In this document: positions 42,038 through 50,778 of the stretch, in pieces
Position numbering within the stretch: the first letter of the stretch is position 1
How the letters are laid out: each line of letters starts with the position of its first letter
Made by a program: the position numbers and the translations under genes
Source: Pyrinomonadaceae bacterium
GTDB lineage: Bacteria; Acidobacteriota; Blastocatellia; Pyrinomonadales; Pyrinomonadaceae
Length of the DNA stretch: 64,000 bases
NCBI GenBank assembly: GCA_014534425.1
Contig: JACVRN010000008.1
Span: 1 to 64,000, forward strand
Direction: 5' to 3'
The notes under the pieces: generated by a model
The model's database searches: none
Seen by the model: the letters and a program-made list of their open reading frames with translations, nothing else
Told to the model about the DNA's origin: nothing

Positions 42038-44260
42038 TTGCAGGCCAGGGAAGTTCTTGAAAGCGGGCACCGCTTCGTCAAGCAGGACGATTACGCGAAG
42101 GCCATCTCGGAGTTTGAAAAAAGCCGTGACCTCTTCGCAAAGCTCGGCGACGGGGCCGAAGCAGGCTTGGCGGAGAATTGGGCGGTTCAATTCCTGCCGG
42201 ACGTGGCGAAGTTTGAAGAAGGTCGTCGTCGTCTAGCGGCCATCATCGAATCGGCTAGGACTCTTAAATTCAAAGTCCTGATTGCGCCCGCCTATTACTG
42301 GCTAGGCATCAGCGATTATCGTCAGAACAACCTTTCGCAGTCGAACAAGAATTTAAAGACTGCTTTGCGACTGGCCGAAGCCTCGCGCAATGTCATAGAG
42401 ACTCATCACGCGCAGGAAGCGTTGGCCCGTAACTATTCCAGACTTGGCGAGCTTGAGACGGCGCTCCTTTACGCAAGCGAGCAACTTCCCGACCGAGAGC
42501 TTTATTACCAGAACATTAATCAAACCCTGCGAGACCAGAGCACGCTCGCGGCCCTTTCGCTCAGGCTGAAATTCTTCTCGACCTCCCTGAGCTTCTCAAA
42601 AGAGGCGCTGAGCCGCATTCGGGAGATGTCGCCCGCGAGCATCCGGGTCAATCAGAATTTGCGAAACATGGTGAACGCAGCCGCCGCGAAAGGAGATTTC
42701 GAAGCCGCATTGAACTACGCTAACGAATCAAAACAGTTGACCGTAGGGCGCGAGCAGAGCGCAGAGAATGTGCAGACCGCCGCAGAAATCTACCTGCTGC
42801 TCGCGGACTTGAAGAGCCGTATGAAAGACTGCAACGCGGCCCTCACGGATTACGACAAAGCGCTTGAGCTTTACGCTCGGGTGCCGGAGCTTACGGTCGG
42901 CTCGTATCAGATTCACAAGGGCAGGCTCTTCTGCTTTCAGCAGCTTAATCGTCAGGAAGATTTCTCAGCAGAGCTTAGGACTGTCTTGAAACTGTCGGAA
43001 GAGTATCGCGCAACGATTCGTGAGGACAGCTTGCGTCAGACATTCTTCGCCAGCGAGCAGGATGTGTTTGACGTGGCGATTGACAATGCCATAAGCGCGC
43101 GGGATGCGCGCGGCGCTTTTGCCTTCGTGGAAGAGTCAAGGTCGCGCTCGCTGCTGGACTTTGTAGAATCGGACAGGCCGATTGCGGAACTCGAAAAGAC
43201 TTTCGGCGCGGTGGCCCGTCCCCTCTCGCTCGCGGAGATACAGGCGCGGCTGCCGGAGAAGTTGCAGCTAATCGAATACGCTGTGCTGCCCAACAGGCTG
43301 GCCGTATGGGTCGTCTCGAAGACCCGTTTTGATTTCATCGAAAAGGCTATCACGTCGGACGAGTTGGAAAAGAAGATAGTCGCTTATCAATCTGCGGTCG
43401 TCGGGAAAGCGCCTGCGCCGGAAGTCAGGCAACAGGCGAAAGAGCTTTACGAGATTCTGATTCCGCAGGGGCTGGACGCAGGAAAACAGATTTGCGTTGT
43501 TGCGAACAAGTCGCTTCATCAGCTTTCGTTCGCCTCGCTCGTCTCGCCGTCGGGAAAATACCTGCTGGAAGATTTCGTCTTGTCCTATTCGCCAAGCGCT
43601 TCCGTTCTGGTGGTAGCAACGGAGAACGCGCTCAAGCGTGAGCAGGCCAGGAACGAGAATCTTCTCAGCATTGGCAATCCCGATTTTGACCGCGAAGAGA
43701 ATCCGAATCTTGCGGACTTGCAGGCCGCAGAATCGGAAGCCAAGACGATTGCAGCAAGTTACCGTAACTCATTAGAACTCATCGGCACAGAAGCCACGAA
43801 GGAAAAGTTTCTGCTTAACTTTGGTAACTCGGAGGTGATTCACTTCGCGGGCCACTTCGTAGCCAACCGTCAATCGCCGGGTAATTCAAAGCTGCTCTTT
43901 GCGGGCGGCGACCTGCGCTCGTCCGAACTCGGCGGCTACAAATTGCCGCGCGCGAAGCTCGTAGTGCTGTCGGCCTGCGAGACTGCGTTCGAACGTTACG
44001 ACAAGAGCGAAGGCGCAATAGGCGTGGCTAGAACTTTCCTGGCGCTCGGCGCTCCACTGGTCGTCGCAAGCCAATGGAAAGTTGATTCGGAGCCGACTAG
44101 GGATTTGATGGTCGCCTTCCATCGCAACCGTAAAGAGAAAGGCTTGAGCACAGCCGAGAGCCTCAGGCTCGCGCAGCTTGAGGTCTTGAGCAGAGACAGA
44201 ACCGCCGCGCCCTTTTACTGGGCCGCGTTCTCGCTGATAGGCGGTTACAGCAACTACTGA
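42038..44260 (+). CDS. TPR-CHAT caspase-like protease, 3' part of a frameshifted gene
   Basis: The predicted 740 residues begin at a TTG with only a weak GAAGGG site, but the frame is open back to the T9 run. The N-terminal 350 residues are TPR repeats continuing the upstream gene (DDYAKAISEFEKSRDLFAKL). The C-terminal 300 residues form a CHAT domain, a clan CD protease related to caspases. The catalytic His is in IHFAGHF (His606) and Cys in LSACET (Cys647). CHAT proteases act in regulated proteolysis and in conflict systems such as the gRAMP-associated Csx29. It is encoded with an ECF sigma factor, so cleavage of a regulator is a plausible role. Confidence 0.88.
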   Translation: MQAREVLESGHRFVKQDDYAKAISEFEKSRDLFAKLGDGAEAGLAENWAVQFLPDVAKFEEGRRRLAAIIESARTLKFKVLIAPAYYWLGISDYRQNNLSQSNKNLKTALRLAEASRNVIETHHAQEALARNYSRLGELETALLYASEQLPDRELYYQNINQTLRDQSTLAALSLRLKFFSTSLSFSKEALSRIREMSPASIRVNQNLRNMVNAAAAKGDFEAALNYANESKQLTVGREQSAENVQTAAEIYLLLADLKSRMKDCNAALTDYDKALELYARVPELTVGSYQIHKGRLFCFQQLNRQEDFSAELRTVLKLSEEYRATIREDSLRQTFFASEQDVFDVAIDNAISARDARGAFAFVEESRSRSLLDFVESDRPIAELEKTFGAVARPLSLAEIQARLPEKLQLIEYAVLPNRLAVWVVSKTRFDFIEKAITSDELEKKIVAYQSAVVGKAPAPEVRQQAKELYEILIPQGLDAGKQICVVANKSLHQLSFASLVSPSGKYLLEDFVLSYSPSASVLVVATENALKREQARNENLLSIGNPDFDREENPNLADLQAAESEAKTIAASYRNSLELIGTEATKEKFLLNFGNSEVIHFAGHFVANRQSPGNSKLLFAGGDLRSSELGGYKLPRAKLVVLSACETAFERYDKSEGAIGVARTFLALGAPLVVASQWKVDSEPTRDLMVAFHRNRKEKGLSTAESLRLAQLEVLSRDRTAAPFYWAAFSLIGGYSNY

Positions 44261-44261
44261 G

Positions 44262-45245
44262 ATGATACGCACCTGCCCAAAATGCCTGGACTACTACGCG
44301 GACGAAGCGCTCATGTTCTGCCTCACGGACGGCGCGCCGCTCGTCGCGGTCGATCCGCAGAGCGACGCCTGGCGCGAGGGCGTGCGCGTCATCGAAGAGA
44401 AAGAGAACCGGCTCAGCAGACAGGAAAGAAAGCGAAAGTGGCGGCGAGGTTTAATGCGTGCGGCGACGATGCTTTTGACGGCTATGGTCTTGTTCGTCAT
44501 AGTCATGAACGGCGTCGTCTATCTCAACCCTAAGCCGGAAGAGGAAGGCGCTCAGGACGAGCCTTTGGCTAAGAACGCGACCGACGAGCCGAACGCTCCT
44601 TCTCCAAAGAGCATTCCGGGCAAAGAGGCTCCGGCGAAATGGTCTACCGTCACGCCGCAACCGACCGCGACTCCAATCGCAACAGAAGTAATCGCCCCGA
44701 CACCGCGTCCGACTCCGTTTCAGACGCCCGCGCAAACTCCTACACCATTCCCGACACAGACGCCCTGGTCTGACGCTACGCCAAGACCAACCGCAACTCC
44801 AATCACAATAACAATAGTTACAGCGACACCAACGCCGACTCCCGTGTGGACGCAAACGCCCGTTTTGTCATCACCGCCGCCGCCAACTCCTACGCCTACG
44901 GTAACTCAGAGACCTGCGGAGACGACTTGCTCTGACGCAGACAGAGCGCGCGAGAGGGAGACCATCATCAGTAGTTACGGCGGCAGGTGGCGGCGCAACA
45001 TCGAAGGCGAGCGCCAGAAAATCATAGCCGAGAACGCGCCCGACGGTGCCGCAAACGCCGAGGCCGTTTTAGGTGAGATTGAATACGCGACCACCTTCAT
45101 TATGTCTTGCCGTTCGGCTGCGGTCATTCTCAGGTACGTGTGGCAGGTCAGGACGAACTTCAACGGGAAGATAACATCACGGCCTATCGCCAAGAGTAAA
45201 AGGGTCGTCTGCACTAAAGTCGCAGGGGTTTGGCTCTGTCGCTGA
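44262..45245 (+). CDS. Zinc-ribbon membrane protein with Pro/Thr-rich stalk
   Basis: The 327-residue protein has an N-terminal ribbon (MIRTCPKCLDYYADEALMFC, then LTDGAPL), common in acidobacterial signalling proteins. It then has a basic stretch, one membrane helix (about 66-88) and a long Pro/Thr repeat stalk (about 120-225, for example TPTPFPTQTPW). A C-terminal domain of about 90 residues has three Cys. The topology is probably ribbon in the cytosol, stalk and domain outside. It begins 1 nt after the CHAT stop codon, so translation is coupled and the two products may work together. Confidence 0.8.
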   Translation: MIRTCPKCLDYYADEALMFCLTDGAPLVAVDPQSDAWREGVRVIEEKENRLSRQERKRKWRRGLMRAATMLLTAMVLFVIVMNGVVYLNPKPEEEGAQDEPLAKNATDEPNAPSPKSIPGKEAPAKWSTVTPQPTATPIATEVIAPTPRPTPFQTPAQTPTPFPTQTPWSDATPRPTATPITITIVTATPTPTPVWTQTPVLSSPPPPTPTPTVTQRPAETTCSDADRARERETIISSYGGRWRRNIEGERQKIIAENAPDGAANAEAVLGEIEYATTFIMSCRSAAVILRYVWQVRTNFNGKITSRPIAKSKRVVCTKVAGVWLCR

Positions 45246-45265
45246 GCGCGATTTTTCATCAGGCA

Positions 45266-45302
45266 GCGTTACGTTTAGCCTGCAAGACCGCACTCTAAGA
45301 TG
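45266..45302 (+). promoter_or_regulatory. Shared regulon motif, copy D
   Basis: GCGTTACGTTT begins a 37-bp block ending GACCGCACTCTAAGATG, the same length as copies A and B. It lies 38 bp before the start of the two-gene protease operon. Confidence 0.5.
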
Positions 45303-45340
45303 AAAGCTTTTCCAGGAACGATTATGACAGGAGAACAATT

Positions 45341-46195
45341 ATGTCTATCAAAGAAAGTTCAGCCACAGCGCTCGTCAGATTCACGGGCCTCGGCATCATC
45401 TGCTTCAACAAAGAGCTTGGGCGCGGCGAGGTCGCGGCCATACGCGACGACAAACACGCTTTGAGCATCAGAATTCAGCGCCCCGTCTTTCAGGAAGGAA
45501 CCGGCAGCGACCACGTTGCCTATAGCGACATAGCGACTTACGAGAAGCTTCCGAAGGAAGAGGTGGAGATTGAAATTAAGGCCGCCGACAGGCCCGCCAT
45601 AGAAGGCTATGAAATTTATCAAAGCGGAGAGTTTGACAGGCTAGGCTCGGCGGACACCAAAGACTTTCGCTGGCTCGTGAGGATGGAATCTCTGCACGGC
45701 AACGGCGACGCGCTTCTCAACCCCACGGGGCAACCGCGCCACCCTTTGACGAAAATATACATAGGCAACGGACTCTTCTACACACAGAAGCTAGACACGA
45801 ATCTCTTCTTTGAAAAGGTGGAAGTGGACGCGAGCGGGCGTCGCCGCGAGCCGCAAGCCTTCGGCAACGTAGGCGAAACTATGGGCGTCAAGATAGAGGC
45901 CGAAGAGGTCAGCTTTACCATTCGCATAGGCGGCAGGGAAGAGTCGCACACGCTCAAGCGCATAGAGGGCCTGCCCTTCAGAATCGAAATCAAGAACATG
46001 GACTATAGCGGGAGCGGCGTTTACAGCGACATGGAAGATTACTACGGTTATCTGGCAAGCCCGGACGGCACGCGCGTAGACTTAAGCCCTGTCGTAGAAG
46101 AGACGGCAGCCAAAGGCGGCTCTGTAAATCAAGTGGACTTCTGCCACCCGATTGTTTCCGACCTGTCGTCCATAGATAAGCTCTCAGAGCCATGA
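45341..46195 (+). CDS. Hypothetical partner of the trypsin-like protease
   Basis: The 284-residue soluble protein has no signal peptide or membrane helix. AGGAGA precedes the ATG. The N-terminal half begins ATALVRFTGLGIICFNKELG and later contains RWLVRMESLHG; the second half is a beta-rich domain (VGETMGVKIEAEEVSFTIRI, VYSDMEDYYGYLASPDGTRV). I recognise no family. Its stop codon overlaps the start of the protease gene (ATGA), so the pair is translationally coupled. Effector, substrate and inhibitor roles are all open. Confidence 0.75.
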   Translation: MSIKESSATALVRFTGLGIICFNKELGRGEVAAIRDDKHALSIRIQRPVFQEGTGSDHVAYSDIATYEKLPKEEVEIEIKAADRPAIEGYEIYQSGEFDRLGSADTKDFRWLVRMESLHGNGDALLNPTGQPRHPLTKIYIGNGLFYTQKLDTNLFFEKVEVDASGRRREPQAFGNVGETMGVKIEAEEVSFTIRIGGREESHTLKRIEGLPFRIEIKNMDYSGSGVYSDMEDYYGYLASPDGTRVDLSPVVEETAAKGGSVNQVDFCHPIVSDLSSIDKLSEP

Positions 46196-47475
46196 TATTT
46201 TTCGCGCTGGAAAGACACCTGATCTGGTCGCGCCCGAACGGCAACGGCGGCGTCACTACCCTTTATTACTACGACGAAATAACCTGGGTAGTGACCGCGC
46301 TCTTGCTAGCCTGGCTGACATGGCTCCTCGTTCGCAGGTACAGGCGCTCGCTCGCGCTCAGGCGTCCACGCCGCCGCACGGATTACGGTCTGCTCAAACG
46401 AATCATCAAACTCAAAGACGAGTTAAGCTCGCGTTATCTCAGGCTTGGTTTCTCCGCGAACATACACGCCATAGGGATAGGGCGAACCGATGACGACAGC
46501 GCCTATTGCATACAGGTTTTCGTCTCGGACGCGAATCAGGAGTTGTGGCCGGGCGCAGGCGCTGCGACACTACCCGCCAGTTACGGCGGCGTTCCGCTCG
46601 TCCTCATAGAAACGGCTCCGGCAATTTTTTTGTCGGACGCGGATTTCAGTTCGCTTGCGGCGAGTGAACATTACTCGAACGGAATTCGTGGGCCGCAGGA
46701 AGTGATAATCGGAGGAATCAGTGGCGCGAACACCAACCTGAGCGGCCAGAGCGGAACCATAGGCTATTTCTGCACGCGCAAAAGTCGTTGGTCTAGACGA
46801 AAAGAGATTCACCTGCTGAGCAACTCGCACGTCTTCGCAGACCTCAGAAAGACGACCGTCGACGCAAGCGACCTGATAATGCAGCCCAGTCCGGGCGAGC
46901 CTGCGAGCAATCGTCCCATAGCGGCGCTGGTAAACTTTTCCGCGCTCAGGTTCGATGCCGACATAAAGGAGCCGAACCACGTTGACGCAGCCATAGCCAA
47001 ACTGTGGGACACGCATCGTCACAAAGGCGTAATCCCCCTGATAGGAGCTGTCAAAGGCTACGTGCCGAAGAAGGAGATTCAGGTGGGCGAGGCCGCGCGC
47101 AAGTTCGGGCGAACTACTGGCTACACGGAAGGGAGCGTCTTCTCAATCTACCTTGATATCTGGATACGCTACGACCGCACCGCCCAGTCGGCATTTTTCA
47201 AGAACCAAGTGTTGATTAAACCCAGGCTGCCGGAATTTACAAAATTCGTGAGCAAGGGCGATAGCGGCTCTTTGGTCGTTGACGCTGAACAACACGCGCT
47301 CGGCCTGATTTTCGCCGGAACGCCCGACCCGCCTAAGCCCTCACAGGTTTCGCCCGACACTACGCCAGAGAATGATGCGGCCACGGATAATCTGAAAAGA
47401 ATCGAAAGCTACGGCGTGGCGAATCCCATCAGTGACGTTCTTGAGCGGCTCAATATTGAGTTGCTTGAGGCTTGA
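46192..47475 (+). CDS. Membrane-anchored trypsin-like serine protease
   Basis: The 427-residue protein has one N-terminal membrane helix (about 29-47) and then a basic stretch. The protease core has a readable triad: His213 in LSNSHVFAD, Asp265 in NHVDAAIAKL and Ser358 in SKGDSGSLVVD. This chymotrypsin-fold arrangement is like that of Nal1-type or conflict-associated bacterial trypsins. By the positive-inside rule the core is probably cytosolic, because the basic KR-rich stretch follows the helix. It is coupled with the upstream gene of unknown function. The 3' end overlaps the convergent DUF418 gene by 26 bp. Confidence 0.85.
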   Translation: MIFFALERHLIWSRPNGNGGVTTLYYYDEITWVVTALLLAWLTWLLVRRYRRSLALRRPRRRTDYGLLKRIIKLKDELSSRYLRLGFSANIHAIGIGRTDDDSAYCIQVFVSDANQELWPGAGAATLPASYGGVPLVLIETAPAIFLSDADFSSLAASEHYSNGIRGPQEVIIGGISGANTNLSGQSGTIGYFCTRKSRWSRRKEIHLLSNSHVFADLRKTTVDASDLIMQPSPGEPASNRPIAALVNFSALRFDADIKEPNHVDAAIAKLWDTHRHKGVIPLIGAVKGYVPKKEIQVGEAARKFGRTTGYTEGSVFSIYLDIWIRYDRTAQSAFFKNQVLIKPRLPEFTKFVSKGDSGSLVVDAEQHALGLIFAGTPDPPKPSQVSPDTTPENDAATDNLKRIESYGVANPISDVLERLNIELLEA

Positions 47476-48694
47476 GCCGTAGACTGAGGCGCTTGCCGTA
47501 TGTGAGTTGTCGCCAAATCCACTCCATAGGCCCGTAGCTGAAATACTTCAGCCACAACGCGCTCATGAATATCTGAAAGAGAAAGATGGCGAGCGCAATC
47601 AGTGTAGACACGCCCGCACCGAATCTTCCGAACTGGCCGAAACCGAAGCCGTAAAAAATAGAGACGCAGATAATCGTTTGCAGTAAATAGTTGGTCAGCG
47701 CCATGCGCCCTACCGGAGCCAGTAAGGAGAGCAGCCTGCGCCACATCGCTCTTTGCCACAGCACTGCGACCAGGGCGACAATGAAGAGCGCCAGCGCAGG
47801 GACGCCGAAGGCATACGCGACGACGCCCGCGATTCCGGCAGGCGACGGCGGCAAAGGCGCTTCCGTTCCCGCCAGCGCCGCGAAAGCTATGTTGCCGACC
47901 AGACCTAAAACGAGTGTGTATACAAAGAGGCGTCGAATGAAGGGCTGATGACTTGAGAGATTCTGAAAGTACCCGCGCCGGTACGCGTAAAAGCCCAGCA
48001 GGAACATCGCCAGGATTTTCGGCAGACGCATCTCCAAAATCAAACTCGCGTACCTGCCCACGATATATTGCCGGTTGTAGCCCGTGATTATTTGCAGGTA
48101 GCTGCTTTGCGGAACCGTTTTGACCGCGTTGTTCCACATCTCAAGCTGCGCTGCATCCAGCTTCGCAGTTACTTCAGGCGGGACGAAGGCTACGAACAAA
48201 ACGTAAAGCAGAACGTAGCTCAGTATAGGAATCAACATCAGTACGAACGCCCACTTGAGCAGCGCAGTGTCCGTCTTCCTGCGAAACAGTATGAGCAGAA
48301 AACCCATCAAGGCGTAGATGCTCAGGATGTCACCGGCCCAAAGCAGATAGGCGTGAACGAGACCTATGACGAGCAGCCAGAACAGCCGCCGCTTGAAGAG
48401 CGAGGCTTTTGTGTCGCCGCGTTCTGCGGCCCGCGCTATCTGCAAAGCAAAGCCGAAGCCGAACAGAAAGGAGAAGATTGAATAGAACTTGCCTTCTACA
48501 AAAAAGTGAACCAGAAAATGCGTGAGCTGGTCTGCGAAAGGAGTTTGCCGGGCGAGCGATTGAGGCATCATCCCGTAACCGGAAAACCACTGCATGTTGC
48601 CTATAAGAATGCCGCAGACGGCCAACCCGCGCAGCACGTCCACAACCTCTATGCGCTCGCGCAGGGAAATCGGATTAATCTGACTTTTAGACAT
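47450..48694 (-). CDS. DUF418 family membrane protein
   Basis: The 414-residue protein has about ten hydrophobic segments and the family hallmarks: IEVVDVLRGLAVCGILIGNM at the start, FFVEGKFYSIFSFLFGFGFA, and a C-terminal YLLQTIICVSIFYGFGFG block with FLFQIFMSALWLKYFSYGPM. DUF418 proteins are acyltransferase-like membrane proteins of unknown substrate. Its start overlaps the DUF4386 gene's end by 8 bp, so the two form an operon. Its 3' end overlaps the convergent protease gene. Confidence 0.9.
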   Translation of the reverse strand: MSKSQINPISLRERIEVVDVLRGLAVCGILIGNMQWFSGYGMMPQSLARQTPFADQLTHFLVHFFVEGKFYSIFSFLFGFGFALQIARAAERGDTKASLFKRRLFWLLVIGLVHAYLLWAGDILSIYALMGFLLILFRRKTDTALLKWAFVLMLIPILSYVLLYVLFVAFVPPEVTAKLDAAQLEMWNNAVKTVPQSSYLQIITGYNRQYIVGRYASLILEMRLPKILAMFLLGFYAYRRGYFQNLSSHQPFIRRLFVYTLVLGLVGNIAFAALAGTEAPLPPSPAGIAGVVAYAFGVPALALFIVALVAVLWQRAMWRRLLSLLAPVGRMALTNYLLQTIICVSIFYGFGFGQFGRFGAGVSTLIALAIFLFQIFMSALWLKYFSYGPMEWIWRQLTYGKRLSLRLKPQATQY

Positions 48695-49409
48695 GATTCA
48701 CTTTTTGTTCGGGCTGCTGTTCTCTCGCGCCCATTATCAAAAGCCAGAGGATGGTCGGGATACCTCCGAGCGCGCCGAGCGACATGGCTAAGCGTGTGAG
48801 CATCAAAGGATAAAATTGTGGAATCAAGAATTTCGTGTAGACGTTGATTGCGAATCCTACGCCCATGATTATCAGCAGCACGCCCAGAATCTTCGGGAGG
48901 AACCTGGACTTGAGGACTAACAAGCCGAATGAAATATATAGAGGCGTCCAGAATATCTCAATGAGTCCCTGCCCGACGCTGTTGTTCAATCTGATAAATA
49001 TCATCGCCATAGCACTGAGTTGTTCGGGAGTGAAAGCCTTCAGGTAATCGGCCCCGCTCAAGACCAGCAAGGCTCCGAAATTATTGAGCGCATTAACGAC
49101 AGCTATGCCGACAGTCAGCATGGCAGAAGCCAATAGCACTCTTGCCAGCACTCTATTTACTTCCTTAAATAGCTGGTACAGGGCCAGGGCGAAGAAAAAC
49201 AGTAAGACCTGTGATAAGAGATTACTGACGACGGCGGCCCGGAATAGAAACTCGGAGGACATTATGTTAGCGGCAGTCGCCGCCGCGTCTCCGGCCACGA
49301 TTACCTTAGACCGGACATAAGAGAGGCCGAAGCCTCCGGCCAGTGTTGACAGAAAATAAAGTAGACCCGCGAATCTTGCTCTCTGCCTGAGCGAATAATT
49401 TGAGTTCAT
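48687..49409 (-). CDS. DUF4386 family membrane protein
   Basis: The 240-residue protein starts at ATG 49409, behind GGGAAAGG; the track's earlier start (49472) adds a leader that does not fit the family. It has six hydrophobic segments, with YSLRQRARFAGLLYFLSTLA at the start and FWTPLYISFGLLVLKSRFLP near the end, typical of DUF4386. The family is usually unassigned. It is co-transcribed with the DUF418 gene. Confidence 0.85.
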   Translation of the reverse strand: MNSNYSLRQRARFAGLLYFLSTLAGGFGLSYVRSKVIVAGDAAATAANIMSSEFLFRAAVVSNLLSQVLLFFFALALYQLFKEVNRVLARVLLASAMLTVGIAVVNALNNFGALLVLSGADYLKAFTPEQLSAMAMIFIRLNNSVGQGLIEIFWTPLYISFGLLVLKSRFLPKILGVLLIIMGVGFAINVYTKFLIPQFYPLMLTRLAMSLGALGGIPTILWLLIMGAREQQPEQKVNHV

Positions 49410-49449
49410 CTCGGATAGCCTTTCCCTGATAAAGACAGGACTACACCTA

Positions 49450-49469
49450 CTGATGGGCAGACCCATCAG
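49450..49469. other. Small hairpin
   Basis: CTGATGGG and CCCATCAG are perfect 8-bp arms with loop CAGA between the lipase gene and the DUF4386 gene. There is no T tail. It could be a processing site or a weak terminator. Confidence 0.35.
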
Positions 49470-49591
49470 CAACAGGCTACAGCAGCATGCGGAATTTAAT
49501 TAGTAATGAGGACTGCTAACTGCGCGCATCCTACAGCAGAGCGCCGCCAGCAGTCTGCCACTTCTACGAGCGACGGAGTAAATATGTTCCT

Positions 49592-50713
49592 TTAATCGGG
49601 ACACTCTGTCGGAATGGCTGTGCCCGTCAGCAGGTCGTAGTACATAGCCCCGTGATGTTGCCAGAAGAAGTCTTTGGCATCGCAAGGATTTGTGCCCGGA
49701 ACACCCAGGAGACTATAAGGCGCTCCGCAGCCTGTAAAGTTGAGCGTCAATAAAAGATTGGGCAGGACGGGTTTGAAATCATCCGTCTGTGCGCTCTGCG
49801 GAATCTGCTTGGTCAGCACTTTCTCCTGAAACTCTGCGCTCGTGAATACCTGCCTCAGCGCATCCATCTTCGACAGGTGCTTCGATGCTTGGGCCAGCGC
49901 GATACTGTCTTTCAGGTTGTTGACTGACTGAGTGACGTTCGCAAGCGCTGCTGAGTTTTCGAGCAGCACGCTGAGCGGGTTGGGTGTGTTGATGTCGGAT
50001 GGCAGTTCCAATGTGAGCGGTGCCTGTGGAACCCAGTCCTGGCTGTTGTTGACGGTGTAGGCGAGACCTGCGTTGCCCGCGACCGAATTGTAATCGTAAC
50101 CGTACAGGTCATTGCCAGGCTTCGGCTGAGCGAAGACATACGTTTTATAGTTGTACATGGTGCCGAAGAGATTCACATTGTCCAGGGACAAATAGTTGAG
50201 ATAGGAACGACAGAGCGTGGCTATGGCTGCTCCCTGACTGTGGCCCGCTATAAAGATGTCGCTGCCGGGGAGGATGCCCTGTTCCACCAACTGCCAGATA
50301 ATACCCTTGCTCGGCCAGTACATCAGTATGAACATGGCTAGGGTAAAGCCCAAGTGGACTCCGGCATTTGTGTTATTCTTCGCCGCCAGTTGATAGTCAA
50401 GAGAGTAAGTGGTGCCGCCCAGAGTAAATCCTATAGATGCGTTCGCCGGTATCATCACCGACAGAAGGTCGTCGATGATACTTCCAGCCGCGTAGATGGT
50501 GCCCCTGATGAGAATGGCATACTGGCCCTGCGAATTGGATGCTAGCTGCCACCTGTTATCAAAGGGGCCTATCTGCTGCGAGTCGTAAATAATATTCCAG
50601 CCAGAAGGCCACGGCGGTTGTGTCAGAGGCGGCGGCGTCGTGCCTTCCAGAGCCGCGAGCATAGCTAGAAGCGGCTCGGCTTCGGTCGAATTGAATCCGG
50701 GTGTGAATGCCAT
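49592..50713 (-). CDS. Class 3 lipase-like alpha/beta hydrolase
   Basis: The 373-residue protein contains the lipase nucleophile elbow IFIAGHSQGAAIATL (GHSQG, Ser near 159), preceded by fold features of fungal lipase-like (class 3) enzymes. An Asp in NNSQDWVPQAP and a late His are candidates for the rest of the triad. No signal peptide is seen. It would hydrolyse lipid esters; the exact substrate is unknown. It follows the VioB-like gene by 65 bp on the same strand and is probably in that operon. Confidence 0.82.
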   Translation of the reverse strand: MAFTPGFNSTEAEPLLAMLAALEGTTPPPLTQPPWPSGWNIIYDSQQIGPFDNRWQLASNSQGQYAILIRGTIYAAGSIIDDLLSVMIPANASIGFTLGGTTYSLDYQLAAKNNTNAGVHLGFTLAMFILMYWPSKGIIWQLVEQGILPGSDIFIAGHSQGAAIATLCRSYLNYLSLDNVNLFGTMYNYKTYVFAQPKPGNDLYGYDYNSVAGNAGLAYTVNNSQDWVPQAPLTLELPSDINTPNPLSVLLENSAALANVTQSVNNLKDSIALAQASKHLSKMDALRQVFTSAEFQEKVLTKQIPQSAQTDDFKPVLPNLLLTLNFTGCGAPYSLLGVPGTNPCDAKDFFWQHHGAMYYDLLTGTAIPTECPD

Positions 50714-50778
50714 AAAATTTTCTCCTTTGCAGGTTAAACAGTTAATCCAACCACTGAAATCAAATTACTCTTTACGTC

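Noticed and set aside
44640-44930. Low-complexity ACT/CCG-rich repeat
   Set aside because: It encodes the Pro/Thr stalk of the zinc-ribbon membrane protein in frame.
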